Source: Proteles cristata cristata (taxonomy: Eukaryota > Chordata > Mammalia > Carnivora > Hyaenidae). Taken from it: 64,000 nt of DNA. The stretch covers positions 1,302,001 to 1,366,000 of the forward strand of contig JAESUZ010005543.1 of the NCBI GenBank assembly GCA_017311185.1, in the 5' to 3' direction. The translations under genes were made by a program, and so were the position numbers. This document shows positions 33,256 to 44,479 of the stretch, piece after piece. The notes below the pieces were generated by a model. The model saw nothing but the letters and a program-made list of their open reading frames with translations, was not told the DNA's origin and did not search any database. The first letter of the stretch is position 1. Each line of letters begins with the position of its first letter.

Positions 33256-34960
33256 GGGAAGCCAGGAAGGCCTGAGAAATATCACACATATCCCACCTTG
33301 GGGAGGGGGCTATTGTGCTAGCTTATGCTTGGCCCTCAGCTTGCCTTATGGCCCCTCATCAAGGACACACTCAGTTTATTACCTTGAAGTCTGTGATCTC
33401 ACACAAGGGAAACTGTCATTGTCTCCAGAGTGTCTTTAGTTATTTCCCCATGTGATTCAGCAAGTGTCTGATTGCTCTTTTGCTCTTCTCCTACTTGTCT
33501 TGTTTTGTTCCTAGATAGGGTTCTCAAGTTCACTCTCAGATTTGGTTAAATGAGGTAAGTGCTTCTCTATCTGGCCTGTGCAGTCCTTTCTCTCTTCTGG
33601 CACATTGTTGGATAAACAAATGTCCTAATCTAATTTATGGTGACAGGCTTTTGTGAAGGTGTTCTTTTCCAGAACCAACATAGGAACACATGCCCTGATC
33701 TGGAAGAGTTTGCATTCTTGTCTAGACACTACCCAAATGATGTGCTCATACAGAGGCATGCTGCCTCCTTCCCTCTTGATCTTATTGACTGCAGTCTTTT
33801 CAGATCTGTGGGTTGCCTTTCTTTTAAGCACTGCGAGAGACTGGGAGGAGGGCACAGTAATAATGTTCCACCCTCCTCTTCATTCCTGAGGATTTCATTT
33901 CCTTTTCTGGTGCATTTTAATTCCTCTAGTAACTGAGCCATAACCATAGTCAGTACTCCTTCCTAGGTATCTGCTTTCTTCTCTTTATCTTTTCCTTGAG
34001 TGATAACTTTGATCAAACTGTTGTTGGATTCCCTCTCAAGTTCTCAATACTGAATCTGGGTCTATAATAAATTTGAGTTGGTATAACCTTAAAGGAATTT
34101 CATCATAAGAAATAAGTCCATTCAACTCATTACAGTCTCTTAGCTTTCTTCAGGGGTGTTAAGATGTTTCATCTATATACTAGCTGTAGGTATTTTTCTT
34201 CCAAATGTGGCTTTCCAGTTCTAGCTTATTACAGCTAGATGTTGGGATGAATTTCCTTAGATATGAAACTTGAATCACCCCAAAAAGGTTCATGGCAAAA
34301 TAGGCTGTTACTGGCTTACACCCCTCAAGAACTCTTCTCCAGACAATCATTTGGAAAATCTCTGAGAAATTAATTATAGAAGAGTTCCAACTTTGGAAAG
34401 ACCAATGATCTCCATTTCTGTGTGTCACAGAAACTAATACAGAGACATACAGGGACTGGAAGAGAGGGGTGTCTGGACAACCAATTTTGTTGTCCTCAGC
34501 AACCCAATTCAACATTCTTGAAACTCTTTAGAGATCATGCTGGGTACTTATACTAGAATTCTTCTCCCTTGAGGATAGCCTAACAGTGAGTTGGTTTTGT
34601 CAAAATTTATGCTAAGTTTCACCCTTCATTGCCTTCTTTTCTTATATTTAAGGGATAGTCAAAACTGTGTGCTGTCTCTACCTTATTTCTACCTTATTTC
34701 TAGACCAACATGAGAAAATAAGTAAGATAGAGGGACGTCTTGGGGAGCATAAACACCTATTTGTGTGAGTAGGATGTAGTTAGAGTTGATGGCCATAAGA
34801 GGTATGTTGGTTTTTTAAAATGCGCCTGAGATTTGTTTTAATTAAGTATAATAAGACACATAGGCCCAGAAATGACTGCCTGAAGGAAGAGGTTTTTATA
34901 CTCACCAATTTCTAGAAACATGAAGCACAGAATGCCACATTGGGCTACCTGAGGAACCAC
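33256..34960. other. Unannotated DNA
   Basis: No gene recognised. Overlapping frames at 33625-33947 and 34180-34515 (-) lie upstream, in transcriptional sense, of LTR copy B, where a provirus would carry its envelope gene. I see no diagnostic retroviral motif in them. Confidence 0.35.
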
Positions 34961-35420
34961 TTGGGTTAGTCACACACAGAGGAAACAGAAGGCAGTGTCG
35001 ACAAGAACCAGTCCTCCATGAGCCCTGTTTCCTTTTATTGAAGAAGGCATCTAGAAATTAAAACCAGAGAGCTAGATATTCTTTTCCTTTCTTGAGCTGT
35101 TGTGCTTTGTTACACTGACTAAGATTTCTATAAGAGTGATAGGGAATTGGTGAGGTAGGGTAAGCAGATTTAAGATTTTCTTGTCTGAAAATCTTGGTGG
35201 ACTCTGGGAAATAGTTGTCTGGTACCTGGCCCTGGAGTAGATGGATAGTGGCCTTGAATATAAGAGCTATATAAAGGAGATAGTTGTGGGGTCTGGGCTT
35301 TGGATTGATTGGTTTGCATATGAAAAGCATGCTCCCAGGCACATTGTTTACTCTCTCTAGGAAGTTAGCTAACCTTGGAAAGAACACTCTCTTCTATTGT
35401 CATGCAAGGTGTCAAAACAT
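34961..35420 (-). mobile_element. Possible LTR, antisense
   Basis: On the minus strand there are CCAATCAATCC, TATATAG (near 35270) and AATAAA (complement of 35034-35039) in promoter-like order, about 235 bp apart. No TSD or matching second copy was found. The 109-codon antisense frame (35058-35387) has no recognisable domain. Low confidence. Confidence 0.25.
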
Positions 35421-36068
35421 CAGAGGAAAAAGACCTGTTAAAGACACTGGGTAATGTTTAAAAAACAACACCAACAAAACACAACCTGATTTGTAGCGCT
35501 TGCTGAATTCCATAGGTGCTAGAGCAAGGCTATTACTTAATGTAATCTGCTTTTAAGGACAGCTTCTCTGACATGGCTATGCAGGAGAGATTTGATGAGG
35601 GAGAAATTAGAGTTAAGATGATATGATAGGGGTGATGATGGCATTCTATATAATCACCTGATGCTCACCTTGGTGCTGGGAATGGATTTCCATCATGATC
35701 AATTTATCATTTGCCTCCCTGTGTATGATGACTCACTTTTATCCCCTGTGCACACAATTAGTGCATTTACAGTTGCATTTGCAGTGATGAAATGTTGCCC
35801 AAATTGGATAATTGAACATGGAATTAGAATTTTTCTTAAGAATTTGAGGTAATAAAGAACAGTTTTTGGAAAATTTTATTTCACCAGCTGTAAGAAAAGG
35901 AAAGAAAAATTCTCTTCTGAACTATCTCTAAGCCATGAAATTTAGAATTAAAAAAAATTAAAAGCCTACATCTAATAATTTGTCTCAAATTTTAAAATAT
36001 ATGTGTAAGCAGAAACCTTAATATTTTCATAAACTCATGAATACTCTCATAGATTTTTCTTTAAAAAA
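35421..36068. other. Unannotated DNA
   Basis: No gene or nameable repeat. Confidence 0.4.
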
Positions 36069-36079
36069 AATTAATGTAG

Positions 36080-36273
36080 GGGTGCCTGAGTGACTCAGTC
36101 AGTTGATTTTGGCTCAGGTCATGATCTCACTGTTCATAACTTTGAACCCCACATTGGGCTAAGTACTGACAATGAGGAGTCTGCTTGCGATTCTCTGTCT
36201 CTCTCTCCCTCTGCTCCTCCCTTTCTTGCAAGGTCTCACTCTCTTTCAAAAATAAATAAACATTAAAATAATT
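36080..36273 (+). mobile_element. Can-SINE, sense, head deletion
   Basis: Head GGGTGCCTGAGTGACTCAGT passes straight to TTGATTTTGGCTCAGGTCAT (part of the head missing). Tail CAAAAATAAATAAACATT. TSDs AATTAATGTAG at 36069-36079 and 36274-36284. Confidence 0.93.
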
Positions 36274-36510
36274 AATTAATGTAGAAGAAAAATAGGGAGG
36301 TTAATTTTCTCATAAAAATCACCTTTTTCTAATGTTTGGAGATAATTCTCCACGACGTTCTTACATTTCTATATATCTCTTGGGCAGAGATACTAACTGC
36401 CTTTCTTCTATCTTTTCAAGAATACCTTTGCAGAAAGTGGACTTGGAAGATAGAGATAGTGGCCCTACTGGAGCAAAGGCTGGTCAGGCTTATTATCTAT
36501 TGTAAAATTT

Positions 36511-36721
36511 TTTTTTTAATGCTTTATTTATTTTTAGGAGAAAGAGAGACAGCGTGAGCAGGGGAGGGTCAGAGAGAGAGGGAGTCACAGACTGAAACAG
36601 GCTCCAGGCTCCGAACTGGCAGTCAGCACAGAGCCCGACGCGGGGCTCAAACCCACGAACCGCGAGATCATGACCTGAGCAAAAGTCGGACGCTCAACTG
36701 ACTAAGCCACCCAGGCGCCCC
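36511..36721 (-). mobile_element. Can-SINE, antisense, CpG-rich and probably the youngest
   Basis: Tail, GACAGCGTGAGCAGGGGAGG, GAGCCCGACGCGGGGCTCAA, ACCCACGAACCGCGAGATCA, AAAGTCGGACGCTCAACTGA and head GCCACCCAGGCGCCCC keep nearly all expected CpGs. TSDs TATCTATTGTAAAATTT (36494-36510) and TATCTATTGTAAAAATTT (36723-36740) differ only by one A. Confidence 0.97.
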
Positions 36722-36783
36722 ATATCTATTGTAAAAATTTGAGTTCCCTGAGCTTGGAGTTCCTCTTCTGCTGAATGTCAGAC

Positions 36784-36979
36784 TTTTTTTTTTTTTTTTT
36801 TGAGAAACAGAGACAGAGTGCAAGTAGGGGAAGGACAGAGAGAGAGAAGAAGACACAGAATCCAAAGCAGTCTTGAGCTGTCAGCACAGAGCCGTACGTG
36901 GGGCTTAAACTCACAAACCGTGAGATCATGACCTGAGCTGAAGTTTGACACCTAAGTTACTGCGCCACCCAGACGCCCC
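36784..36979 (-). mobile_element. Can-SINE, antisense
   Basis: An 18-nt T tail (36784-36801), GAGAAACAGAGACAGAGTGC, GAGCTGTCAGCACAGAGCCG, CTTAAACTCACAAACCGTGA, head GCGCCACCCAGACGCCCC. No convincing TSD. It lies 62 bp from the neighbouring SINE, in the same orientation. Confidence 0.92.
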
Positions 36980-37229
36980 TAGGTTTCCTCTTCAGGAAAG
37001 TGGCTCACTGTGTTTTCAGGAATCTGGCCCTCTGTGTCACCCTGTGGGAATTTAAGGCCCAAGGGGTCAGTGTACTGACCCAGGTTACTAACTCTCTGGT
37101 TATTACGGTTACTGACCCAGGAATCTTGTATCTGGTTCCAGCCATCATGAAACCAGGGCAGATCGATTTGTTAGCTTACACGTAGGGCATAATCTCAGAC
37201 CTTCTGCAGTTTTTGATACCTAGAGAAAC

Positions 37230-37775
37230 TTGTTCAAATGCATACCAAGATACATTGTAAGACTATTCATATCAGAATTTGTAATATCCCCAAACTGTAA
37301 ATAAGCCAAATTCCTGTCAACATTGGAGTAGATAAATATATTTTATACATTTGTAGGATGAAATTGTATAGTGTATACACAAGTAAACAAACTACAATGC
37401 CACAAAGCAATGCGGACTAAGTATATAAACAAAATGTTGAAAATAAGAAGCCAGTCACAATATAATACATTCTGATCAAAACAGACACAAGTATAATACA
37501 GTTTTAGAGACAAATACATTGGTGATAATGGTATAAATAAAATGAAGAGATATTTTAGTAAAAGTCATGGTAGTGGTTACCCCATATAGGGAAAGAGGTG
37601 TGTACTAAAGAAGAAACCCGTGGGGGTTGTCTATAGGGCTGTCAGCCTCTATGTCTGACCTAAGGGGTAGATACATGAATATTTGCTTTATATGTATTCA
37701 CCATACTGTGCATTTGTGTTTCCTCTACTTTTTTGTGAATATGGTATTTCACAATCAGAGTGGTTAAAATTACTT
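37230..37775 (+). mobile_element. Old sense L1 3' region
   Basis: CTGTAAATAAGCCAAATTCC, GTCAACATTGGAGTAGATAA, GTCATGGTAGTGGTTACCCC and GGTATTTCACAATCAGAGTG follow the order of the region downstream of L1 ORF2. Strongly diverged. Confidence 0.6.
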
Positions 37776-37890
37776 TAGAAATGATTCCTTAATCTATTAT
37801 TCTTTGGATGATATAACCCAATGTATCTGTTCCATGTAAAGAATGTAAATAGAGGGGGTAAAAAAGGAAACTTTATATTAAAGATTAATA

Positions 37891-38098
37891 GGGGCACCTG
37901 GGCGGCTCAATCGGTTAGGTGTCTGACTTCAGCTCAGGTCATGATCTCACAGTTTGTGAATTCAAGCCCTGCATCAGGCTCTGTGCTGACAGCTTGGAGC
38001 TTAGAGCTTGCTTTGGATTCTGTGTCTCTATCTCTCTCTGCCTTGCCCCTGCTCACTCTCTCTCTCAGAAATAAATAAACATCCAAAAAAATTTTTTT
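37891..38098 (+). mobile_element. Can-SINE, sense
   Basis: Head GGGGCACCTGGGCGGCTCAA, box B region TTCAAGCCCTGCATC, tail AGAAATAAATAAACATCC. TSD AAGATTAAT at 37881-37889 and 38099-38107. Confidence 0.95.
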
Positions 38099-38107
38099 AA
38101 GATTAAT

Positions 38108-38643
38108 TAAGAGACTTTGTAGTCGATAACCACCAAGTTTTTAATGCTTTGTTGAATAAGATTCCTTGAAAATATTACTCTTACAAATATGCCAGACTCT
38201 TAAAATGGAAATCAAATTTGTTTTTGAGATTCATTCTTGTGTGCTTCCCTTTTGAGAGTCAGTACTATGAACATATACACAAGGAATACATCTCTTTGAA
38301 GTGCTTTGCAGAAGGCAATAGGGTGATATTCCTTATTTTCAAAAATATGCCAACAGAATCAGTCCATAACATCCTTTTATTTATCTACTGTTTGAGGAAA
38401 AAATGGTCCATTAACAAAATAGATACTTGGAATTATTGATGCTATATCCATCTGTTATGCCTTTGAAATAACATAAAATATATGGTCATTTCATAAAATA
38501 CATGTAGTAGTTAAGAAAAAGTTTATTTTCCTACTCCTTTATGTTCATTTCTATGTATTAAATATTAATCTTTCTTTGATCTGCCAATGTATACATGTCT
38601 AAGGCATCCTCTTTGCTGCTCAAAGTATTCCTCTCTATTTATT
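38108..38643. other. Unannotated DNA
   Basis: No gene or nameable repeat. The 73-codon open frame at 38218-38439 has no recognised domain. Confidence 0.4.
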
Positions 38644-38657
38644 AAAATACAGGAAAT

Positions 38658-38919
38658 TCTCTCAAAAATAAAACATTGAAAAAAATTAAAATATAAAAAA
38701 TGGGGTGCCTGGGTGGCTCAGTCAGTTGAGCATCCAACTTCAGCTCGAGTCATGATCTTACTGTTCGTGAGTTTGAGCCCTGCATCGGGCTCTGTGCTGA
38801 CAGCTCAGAGCCTGGAGGCTGTTTTAGGTTTCTGTGTTTCCCTCTCTCTCTGACCCTCCCCCGCTCATGCTGTCTCTCTCTCTCTCTCAAAAATAAATAA
38901 AACATTTAAAAAAATGAAG
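38658..38919 (+). mobile_element. Compound Can-SINE: detached tail plus full SINE
   Basis: TSDs AAAATACAGGAAAT lie at 38644-38657 and 38920-38933. Immediately after the left TSD comes a SINE-like tail (TCTCTCAAAAATAAAACATT plus A-rich DNA, 38658-38701). A complete SINE follows (GGGGTGCCTGGGTGGCTCAG at 38702 to AAATAAATAAAACATTT). Both parts are inside one TSD pair, so they look like one insertion of a dimeric or read-through transcript whose first unit is reduced to its tail. Confidence 0.93.
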
Positions 38920-39033
38920 AAAATACAGGAAATGTACTGTTTCCAATCTTAAATATTTTTAAAGGAAAAAAGTTTTCCTGATTCATCAGTAAGATTTAAA
39001 AGAGAATAATAGAAGTAATAATTATGAGACTGA

Positions 39034-39223
39034 GGCATCTGGGTGGCTCAGTCAGATAAGCATTGGGCTTCCACTCAGGTCATGATATCATGGTGTGTGA
39101 TTTGAGTCCCATATGGTACTCTCTGCTGTCAGTTCAGAGCCTGCTTCGGATCCTCGCTCCTGCTCTCTCTGCCCTTGTTCTGCTTTCTTGCACATTCTCT
39201 CTGTGTCTCAAAAATAAATCAAC
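39034..39223 (+). mobile_element. Can-SINE, sense
   Basis: Head GGCATCTGGGTGGCTCAGTC, CATGATATCATGGTGTGTGA, tail CTCAAAAATAAATCAACAT. TSDs ATAATTATGAGACTGA (39018-39033) and ATAATTATGGACTGA (39224-39238) differ by a two-base indel/substitution. Confidence 0.95.
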
Positions 39224-39239
39224 ATAATTATGGACTGAT

Positions 39240-40440
39240 TTAGCCATATAGTATGTTGAGTGGCTAAAACATTAGAGCTTTCCTCATGCTTTAAACAGTG
39301 TGAAATCCTTTCATCTTAGAGCCACTGACAATTATATTACACTTTCAGAGGTCAGTTATAAAAGATGCCCTTGGGGGCGAGGAAATGAATGCCAAGCTAG
39401 ACAAGGCCACAGAATTAACTGTAAGATTCAACACCAAGAAATCAAGATTCAAACACAAGTTTGAAGCTCTTTTCTCAACTGGATTACAAGCTCACCAAAG
39501 CCTTCAATACTTGAGGAAATACTTCTATGACACATGCTCCTTTCTTCCTTAAGGCCCAGTCTGTCTCCTTACACTTTTCCACCAAAGTTGAATTCACAAC
39601 TCACTAATTTTAGGCTCAATTCCTTTCTTGCAATAGGGTGTGTGTGAGGAAGAGAGAAGAATGAAAGATTTCTGCAGCCCTGTGGGTTGGTTTTTCATTA
39701 GCATAAATCTAAGCAATCAGGACAACACAGGACTCAGCAGCAGATGGCTGATAAGATCCCCTCTTGTTCAATAAATTCAGAAATGGAATTAATTTTTAAT
39801 ACCACATATTAGCCATCTTCTAATACATAGGTAATCTCCTTTCAGTCCCTTCCAGTAAGCACAGATGCTGCTGATGGAATAAATGGAAGTCAGCCTGATC
39901 TAATAAAAAGTGTTTTTCCACCTTTTCCAGGGATAGCCATTTTAGTGTGGATTTTACTGGCATGTACTTATGAGACCCTCATAACTGTTCTCTCTGTTCG
40001 GGTATGGCTGTGTGAATGGATCATGGCATAGTAGGGAAAGCACTGGACAGGATGTCAGAGAAATTAAAATCAGGTTCTCGACCTTTTGCAGAACAAATGG
40101 TGTGAGTAAAAATAAGTCATTGATTGTTTTGGTTTCAGTTTATTCAATAAACAAGCAGATAAATGAATCTGATGATTTCTAAGACACTGTTAGCTCCCTT
40201 GTGCTTCTTAGAGACTGTGAATGGTGAATACTCCCCATCTTCAACTATTTCAAGTAGAAGGAGAATACCTATGTTTCTAATTTAATGTTTTGAATAGAGT
40301 ATATTACATTCTTTAATCTTCAAAGGCCAGTTACCTGACATTTTTATTCCATAGAATAATAAAAGGTATGCTTTATAGGACCATTAATGTGTTTCAGGTA
40401 CTATATTAATTACTTAACTAATTTACTTTTCATTTAATAT
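39240..40440. other. Mostly unannotated DNA
   Basis: About 40020-40135 (CATGGCATAGTAGGGAAAGC, ACTGGACAGGATGTCAGAGA) may be a worn sense MIR. Otherwise nothing recognised. Confidence 0.4.
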
Positions 40441-40459
40441 TTTATGAATTCATTATTTT

Positions 40460-40638
40460 TTTAAGGTTATTTATTTTGAGAGAGAGAACGAGTTGGCGAG
40501 GAGCAGAAAAAGAGGAAGAGAGAGAATCCCAAACAGGCTCCAAGCCCAACGTGAGGCTCGATCTTATGATCATGAGATCATGGCCTGAGCCAATATCAAG
40601 AGTCAGATGCTTAACCAACTGAGCCACCCAGGTGCCCC
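40460..40638 (-). mobile_element. Can-SINE, antisense
   Basis: Tail TTTAAGGTTATTTATTTTGA, GGCTCGATCTTATGATCATG, GAGTCAGATGCTTAACCAAC, head TGAGCCACCCAGGTGCCCC. Approximate TSD (ATGAATTCATTATTTT near 40444 and AAGAATTAGATATTATTTT near 40640). Confidence 0.92.
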
Positions 40639-40644
40639 TAAGAA

Positions 40645-40765
40645 TTAGATATTATTTTCATAATTTGTAGATGATAGAACTCAGGCTTTGGGAATTTGAA
40701 TAACTTGACCAAGGCCCAGAAACTGCTCCTGATTGACTTCAGCCCATTTCTCTATTACTCTAGAG
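40645..40765 (-). repeat. MIR relic, antisense
   Basis: TATTTTCATAATTTGTAGAT, GATAGAACTCAGGCTTTGGG and AATAACTTGACCAAGGCCCA match the antisense MIR core in order. Confidence 0.65.
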
Positions 40766-41049
40766 TCTGTGCTCATAATCACTTGAGTGGAGCATGGTAA
40801 ATATAGGGTCATCAAGGGGAATCACTGGGTCAAGATGGAAGAGTTTAAATTGTTTGATTTGAAAGGTGATATACAGTTGTATTCTTGGTGTACAAAATTA
40901 GAACAACACATTGCAAAATGTGAAATTTCCTCCTTACCCATCCTTCCACTCCCAGTGTTCTCTCCAACAGCATAATTGCTGTCTGTAGTGTCATGCATGG
41001 AGGGGGTGCTATTTTAGTGCCTGAAAGGAAACACAAGGAGAGTGGGGAT

Positions 41050-41215
41050 CCCAGAGGTAATACAACGTTCCGGTTCTTGATCTGCGCACTTAGGTTCCCC
41101 AGATGTGTTTATATTTTGTGAAAATATGTCAGGCCTTTATGATTTGTATACTTTTCTGTGTGCATGTAATATTTCAGTTAAAACCATGTCAAGGAAAATG
41201 CCATGATACTGTACT
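41050..41215 (+). mobile_element. Sense L1 3' end scrap
   Basis: ACAACGTTCCGGTTCTTGAT, TTTATATTTTGTGAAAATAT and TGTATACTTTTCTGTGTGCA match the familiar end of L1M 3' UTRs ('ttcttgatctgggtg...gtacttttctgtatg'). Confidence 0.65.
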
Positions 41216-41559
41216 GTTAATGGTCCCAGAGCCTTCCTTTCGGGAAATTAAGGAAAAAACCGTGTAAACATTGGGTTGCAAAAACACCTCTCTCTCTGTT
41301 TCTTGATGATTAATAATCCTACACTGTAACTTCTGGGATCCACTTTTGTTATATCATTTGCTAGGAGCCTCCTACATAATGGGTATGTTCTGTGTATTGT
41401 TTTTCCATGTGAGGCTGCCTATATTCTTAGAAGAATGCTTAACTCAAATTGTGCTTCGTTTTCAATCCCGGTTGAATTCAAACCATGAATTTTCACAATG
41501 GATCTTGTAAGGGGGAATACCTCTTCCCTACTTATCTTGTTTCCATGAGAAGAATTCTA

Positions 41560-42080
41560 CCTAAAGAAGTTTTATCCATCTCCATGAAATTCTGAGTGGT
41601 AACTTTTGGTACGTGGAGCTTAGCACCGTTCACTTCTGTGTCTCTTGGAGGCTGGCATGCCTATGCAGAGCATCTGTCCACAGTTGCTCTTGGCCATGGA
41701 AATATTCATAGTTTTTGCCCATCCACATTCATTCTTCTTCTCTGGACACATGGAAGCCTAAATTTCCTGGTAGGGCCATTTTATTAGTTCTGGCCACTGG
41801 GTTGAGATTGAAAGTGGTGTGATTCATTTTTGGAGCAGAGCATGTGATTGCTAGAAAGACAGAGAAATTTTCCAAACCCTGTCTTATCTTTCTGCAGTGG
41901 CAACCAGCACAGTTTGAGAGGGTGATTGCTCCTTCAGTCTGGGTGCTGGAGACAGGACTGAAATATAGAGCAGAGTCTCAGCTGCCCTACGATGGATGTG
42001 TTAAATGAACAAGAAATATGCCTTTGTGGCTTCAAGCTACTGAGACTTGTGCATCATTTGATACTGCATTGTAACCCCGG
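41560..42080 (+). repeat. Ancient LTR-like repeat, family unassigned
   Basis: The end ATGAACAAGAAATATGCCTT ... TTCAAGCTACTGAGACTTGT resembles the 3' end of ancient mammalian LTR-type repeats ('gagaaataaac...ttgttttaagccactgagattt'). The upstream part includes GTTCTGGCCACTGGGTTGAG. A similar end occurs at 48300-48650. Confidence 0.45.
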
Positions 42081-42111
42081 CTCTTCTAAGCTACCGCCGG
42101 GGTTAGCTTAG
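42072..42111. repeat. Interleaved inverted repeats (pseudoknot-like order)
   Basis: TAACCCCGGC (42072-42081) pairs with GCCGGGGTTA (42096-42105), and CTAAGCTA (42086-42093) pairs with TAGCTTAG (42104-42111). Arms alternate A-B-A'-B'. The two stems overlap by two bases, so they are mutually exclusive at full length. Seen directly; function unknown. Confidence 0.85.
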
Positions 42112-43349
42112 TAGTTGAGGCTGTGCCCATGGGCATGAGGAAAATGATTCAGTGCTGCTGTTTCCTGAGTGGATAAAACTAGTTCTTAGAAATTCCCTTC
42201 ATTTAAGGCTGCAGTCTCCAACACCAATGCAATATGTGATCAAGATTTTTATTTCTAAGTCTCCCATTTATCTTGCTCTTTTGCCAAAGCAGTTGGTTTA
42301 GAACTTGTATAGGAAAGAGTAACATATACTGGACGTCCTCCCTTATCATTCCATCAGGTTACTGAAGGGGACCAAGTGACCTAGAGAAAAACTAAAGAAG
42401 TAGGTAGGGATGAGGTGATACCTAGCCCTATGGACAATGTTAAAGTCCAATAGAAAGTCACAGAAGATTTTAAGCAGACACCTGACAAGATAGGATTTGC
42501 AGTTTTCAAAGCCTAACTGGTGGGTAGAGAATGCATGAATATATGTAAAGGAAGACCAGGTAAGTGGACATTGCAGAAAGTCCTAACAAAAGATGGTGGT
42601 TGCTCAAATGAAAGAGATTACCTGATGTTTAAAATAATGAAATACATGTTTCCCTTCCTTTTATGATATGGTTTGCTCTGGGAATACATTTTAGAGTATT
42701 TAGAGGAAGAAAGTATGGCATAGCCATCAGGCAACTCTTCAGAATTAGTACAGTGGTGGCATTATCTCTGTCTCTCACTCACTCTCTCTCTCACTCATCC
42801 CCTCTCCCCAACACACACTTTTGGATAAGAAATCAAAGAAATTTTGGATTTTATTTCCTGGTAATAATTTTAAGTGCACAGATTCTGCATATGCTTCAAA
42901 GTCAGCTGAGAGCTCTTCTGACATTTAGGCTTTAAGGAGGACTACATCTCCTCTATTCTTCCAAGAGTGTCAGCAGCTCACTCTGTATTACCCCAGGTCC
43001 AAGTCCCTCTTCATAACAAGTTATCTCTGTCTAGAGCCCTGCTATGTTCCAAGGTACCCTCACCACAGCCTTCCTTGCATTGTAAGGAACTCTTACACCA
43101 CCAGGATTCCCATCTCACAGAAAGAAAAAAAAAACAAACATAAAACAGCTTTAAGAAAAGGAGTCCCTTAACTACAGAGGAAGTCAGTTTCATAAAGGGA
43201 TCCCTGACTGTCTATTCAAGTTGGGAATTAGGTCTATAAAAATACCAAGTAAAAGGGACCAAATGGCTTGTGCAGGTGAAGTACAGCTGAGTGCCCCTCT
43301 CGTTTCTACTGCTCGGTTCTACTGCTACATAAAAATGCTACACATCTAC
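42112..43349. other. Mostly unannotated DNA
   Basis: About 42395-42620 (AATGTTAAAGTCCAATAGAA, AGATTTTAAGCAGACACCTG, GACAAGATAGGATTTGCAGT) looks like antisense L2-type repeat. A CT-rich tract lies at 42768-42810. No gene. Confidence 0.4.
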
Positions 43350-43359
43350 TTGCAGTAAA

Positions 43360-43496
43360 GTGACACCTGTGTGGCTCCGTTAGTTAAGCCTCTGACTCTT
43401 GATTTTGGCTCAGGTCATGATCTCAGGGTTCATGAGATTGAGCCCCACATCAGGTTCTGTGCTGATAGCACAGATCCTGCTTGGGATATTCTCTCT

Positions 43497-43533
<37 letters not shown>

Positions 43534-43590
43534 GTCTGTCTCCCCCTCTTCTGGCGCACAAACTCTCTCTCAAAATAAAACCTTAAAAAA
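43360..43590 (+). mobile_element. Can-SINE, sense
   Basis: Head GTGACACCTGTGTGGCTCCG, TCTTGATTTTGGCTCAGGTC, long CT tract (43488-43545), tail CTCTCAAAATAAAACCTT. Approximate TSDs TTGCAGTAAA and TTAGCAGTAGA. This is the last Can-SINE before an 11.9-kb stretch without any. Confidence 0.92.
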
Positions 43591-44335
43591 ATTAGCAGTA
43601 GAAGGAGAATCTTCTTTTCCAGCAGCACATACATCTGATTCAAAGGCCACATAATGTTTGATGGGTATGTGCCTGATGAGATTTTGTGCCAAAGGCCAAG
43701 ATTTTCCTAGCCAGAAAATTTGGGTTTACTCCAACACTCAGATGGGCAACTGATGCACTGAAGTTCTACATCACAGAGGATAGACACAGTGATTTTAGAC
43801 TGGAAAGATTTCAAAGGGTAGTTTACTAATCTTCCATTGCAGCAATTAAAAACAATTCTCAATTAAGATATTCCTAAAACATTTACTTTTGAGCCATGTA
43901 AATTCCTGGGGCTTTTGGATATTAACTAGATATGAAATTAGGAAAAGTTATAAGTAACTCATTTGATAGTACAGAATCTGAGTTCATAAAGGATGACTTT
44001 TGTTTGGGGGTAGCTTTTTAAATAACAATAAAATAGTGGGGACTATTATATGTTGAAGCTGTTCCTACTAAAAGAGAGAAAATGGGGAAAAAACCCCAGT
44101 TCATCTATATAATGATCTTCTTCTCTAAGAGAAGCATATGGCTCATGCAGAAGTGTTATTTAATTATTAAGTTTCACATTAAAATAAAGGGAGCATGAAT
44201 TCATCCCTGCTTTGCTTCTTCACAATTATCTGCTGACCAATAGATGGTGCTCTGATCTTGATTCTGGTAGAGATTTAATGATGAGCAGATTACAAGCTAT
44301 GTATCTTTATTGAGTTAAAGGAAGTTCACCATGAT
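43591..44335. other. Unannotated DNA
   Basis: No gene or nameable repeat. A weak CTCF-like string CCAATAGATGGTGCT lies at 44237-44251. Confidence 0.4.
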
Positions 44336-44339
44336 ATAT

Positions 44340-44450
44340 TTATTCATTCATTTCACAAGTAATTATTAAGCACCCATCGTGTGCTTAGGGCTGTATTAGG
44401 TTTCTTGTCACAGTGTAAAGATCACTGTAAAGGAAATAAAAGCTTCAGTG
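44340..44450. repeat. L2-like relic
   Basis: TATTCATTCATTTCACAAGT and AATTATTAAGCACCCATCGT-GTGCTTAGGGC resemble the 'ttattgagcacctactgtgtgccaggc' ancient repeat. Confidence 0.45.
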
Positions 44451-44479
44451 TAATTTCTTCACAAGGTGATGATACTTCA

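Noticed and set aside
34180..35387. Antisense frames (111 and 109 codons) as a retroviral envelope gene
   Set aside because: Their place upstream of LTR copy B is suggestive, but I see no diagnostic envelope or polymerase motif, and the frames are separate and unrelated in phase.
40442..40627. Recurrent small proteins starting MAQSV/MAQLVK... with serine/leucine-rich ends
   Set aside because: They occur at every full-length Can-SINE because the SINE head and CT tract are open in one frame. They are not a gene family.
44237..44251. Second CTCF-like site CCAATAGATGGTGCT
   Set aside because: Two key positions deviate from the core (A at position 4, T in place of C before GC), so I do not call it without a matrix score.
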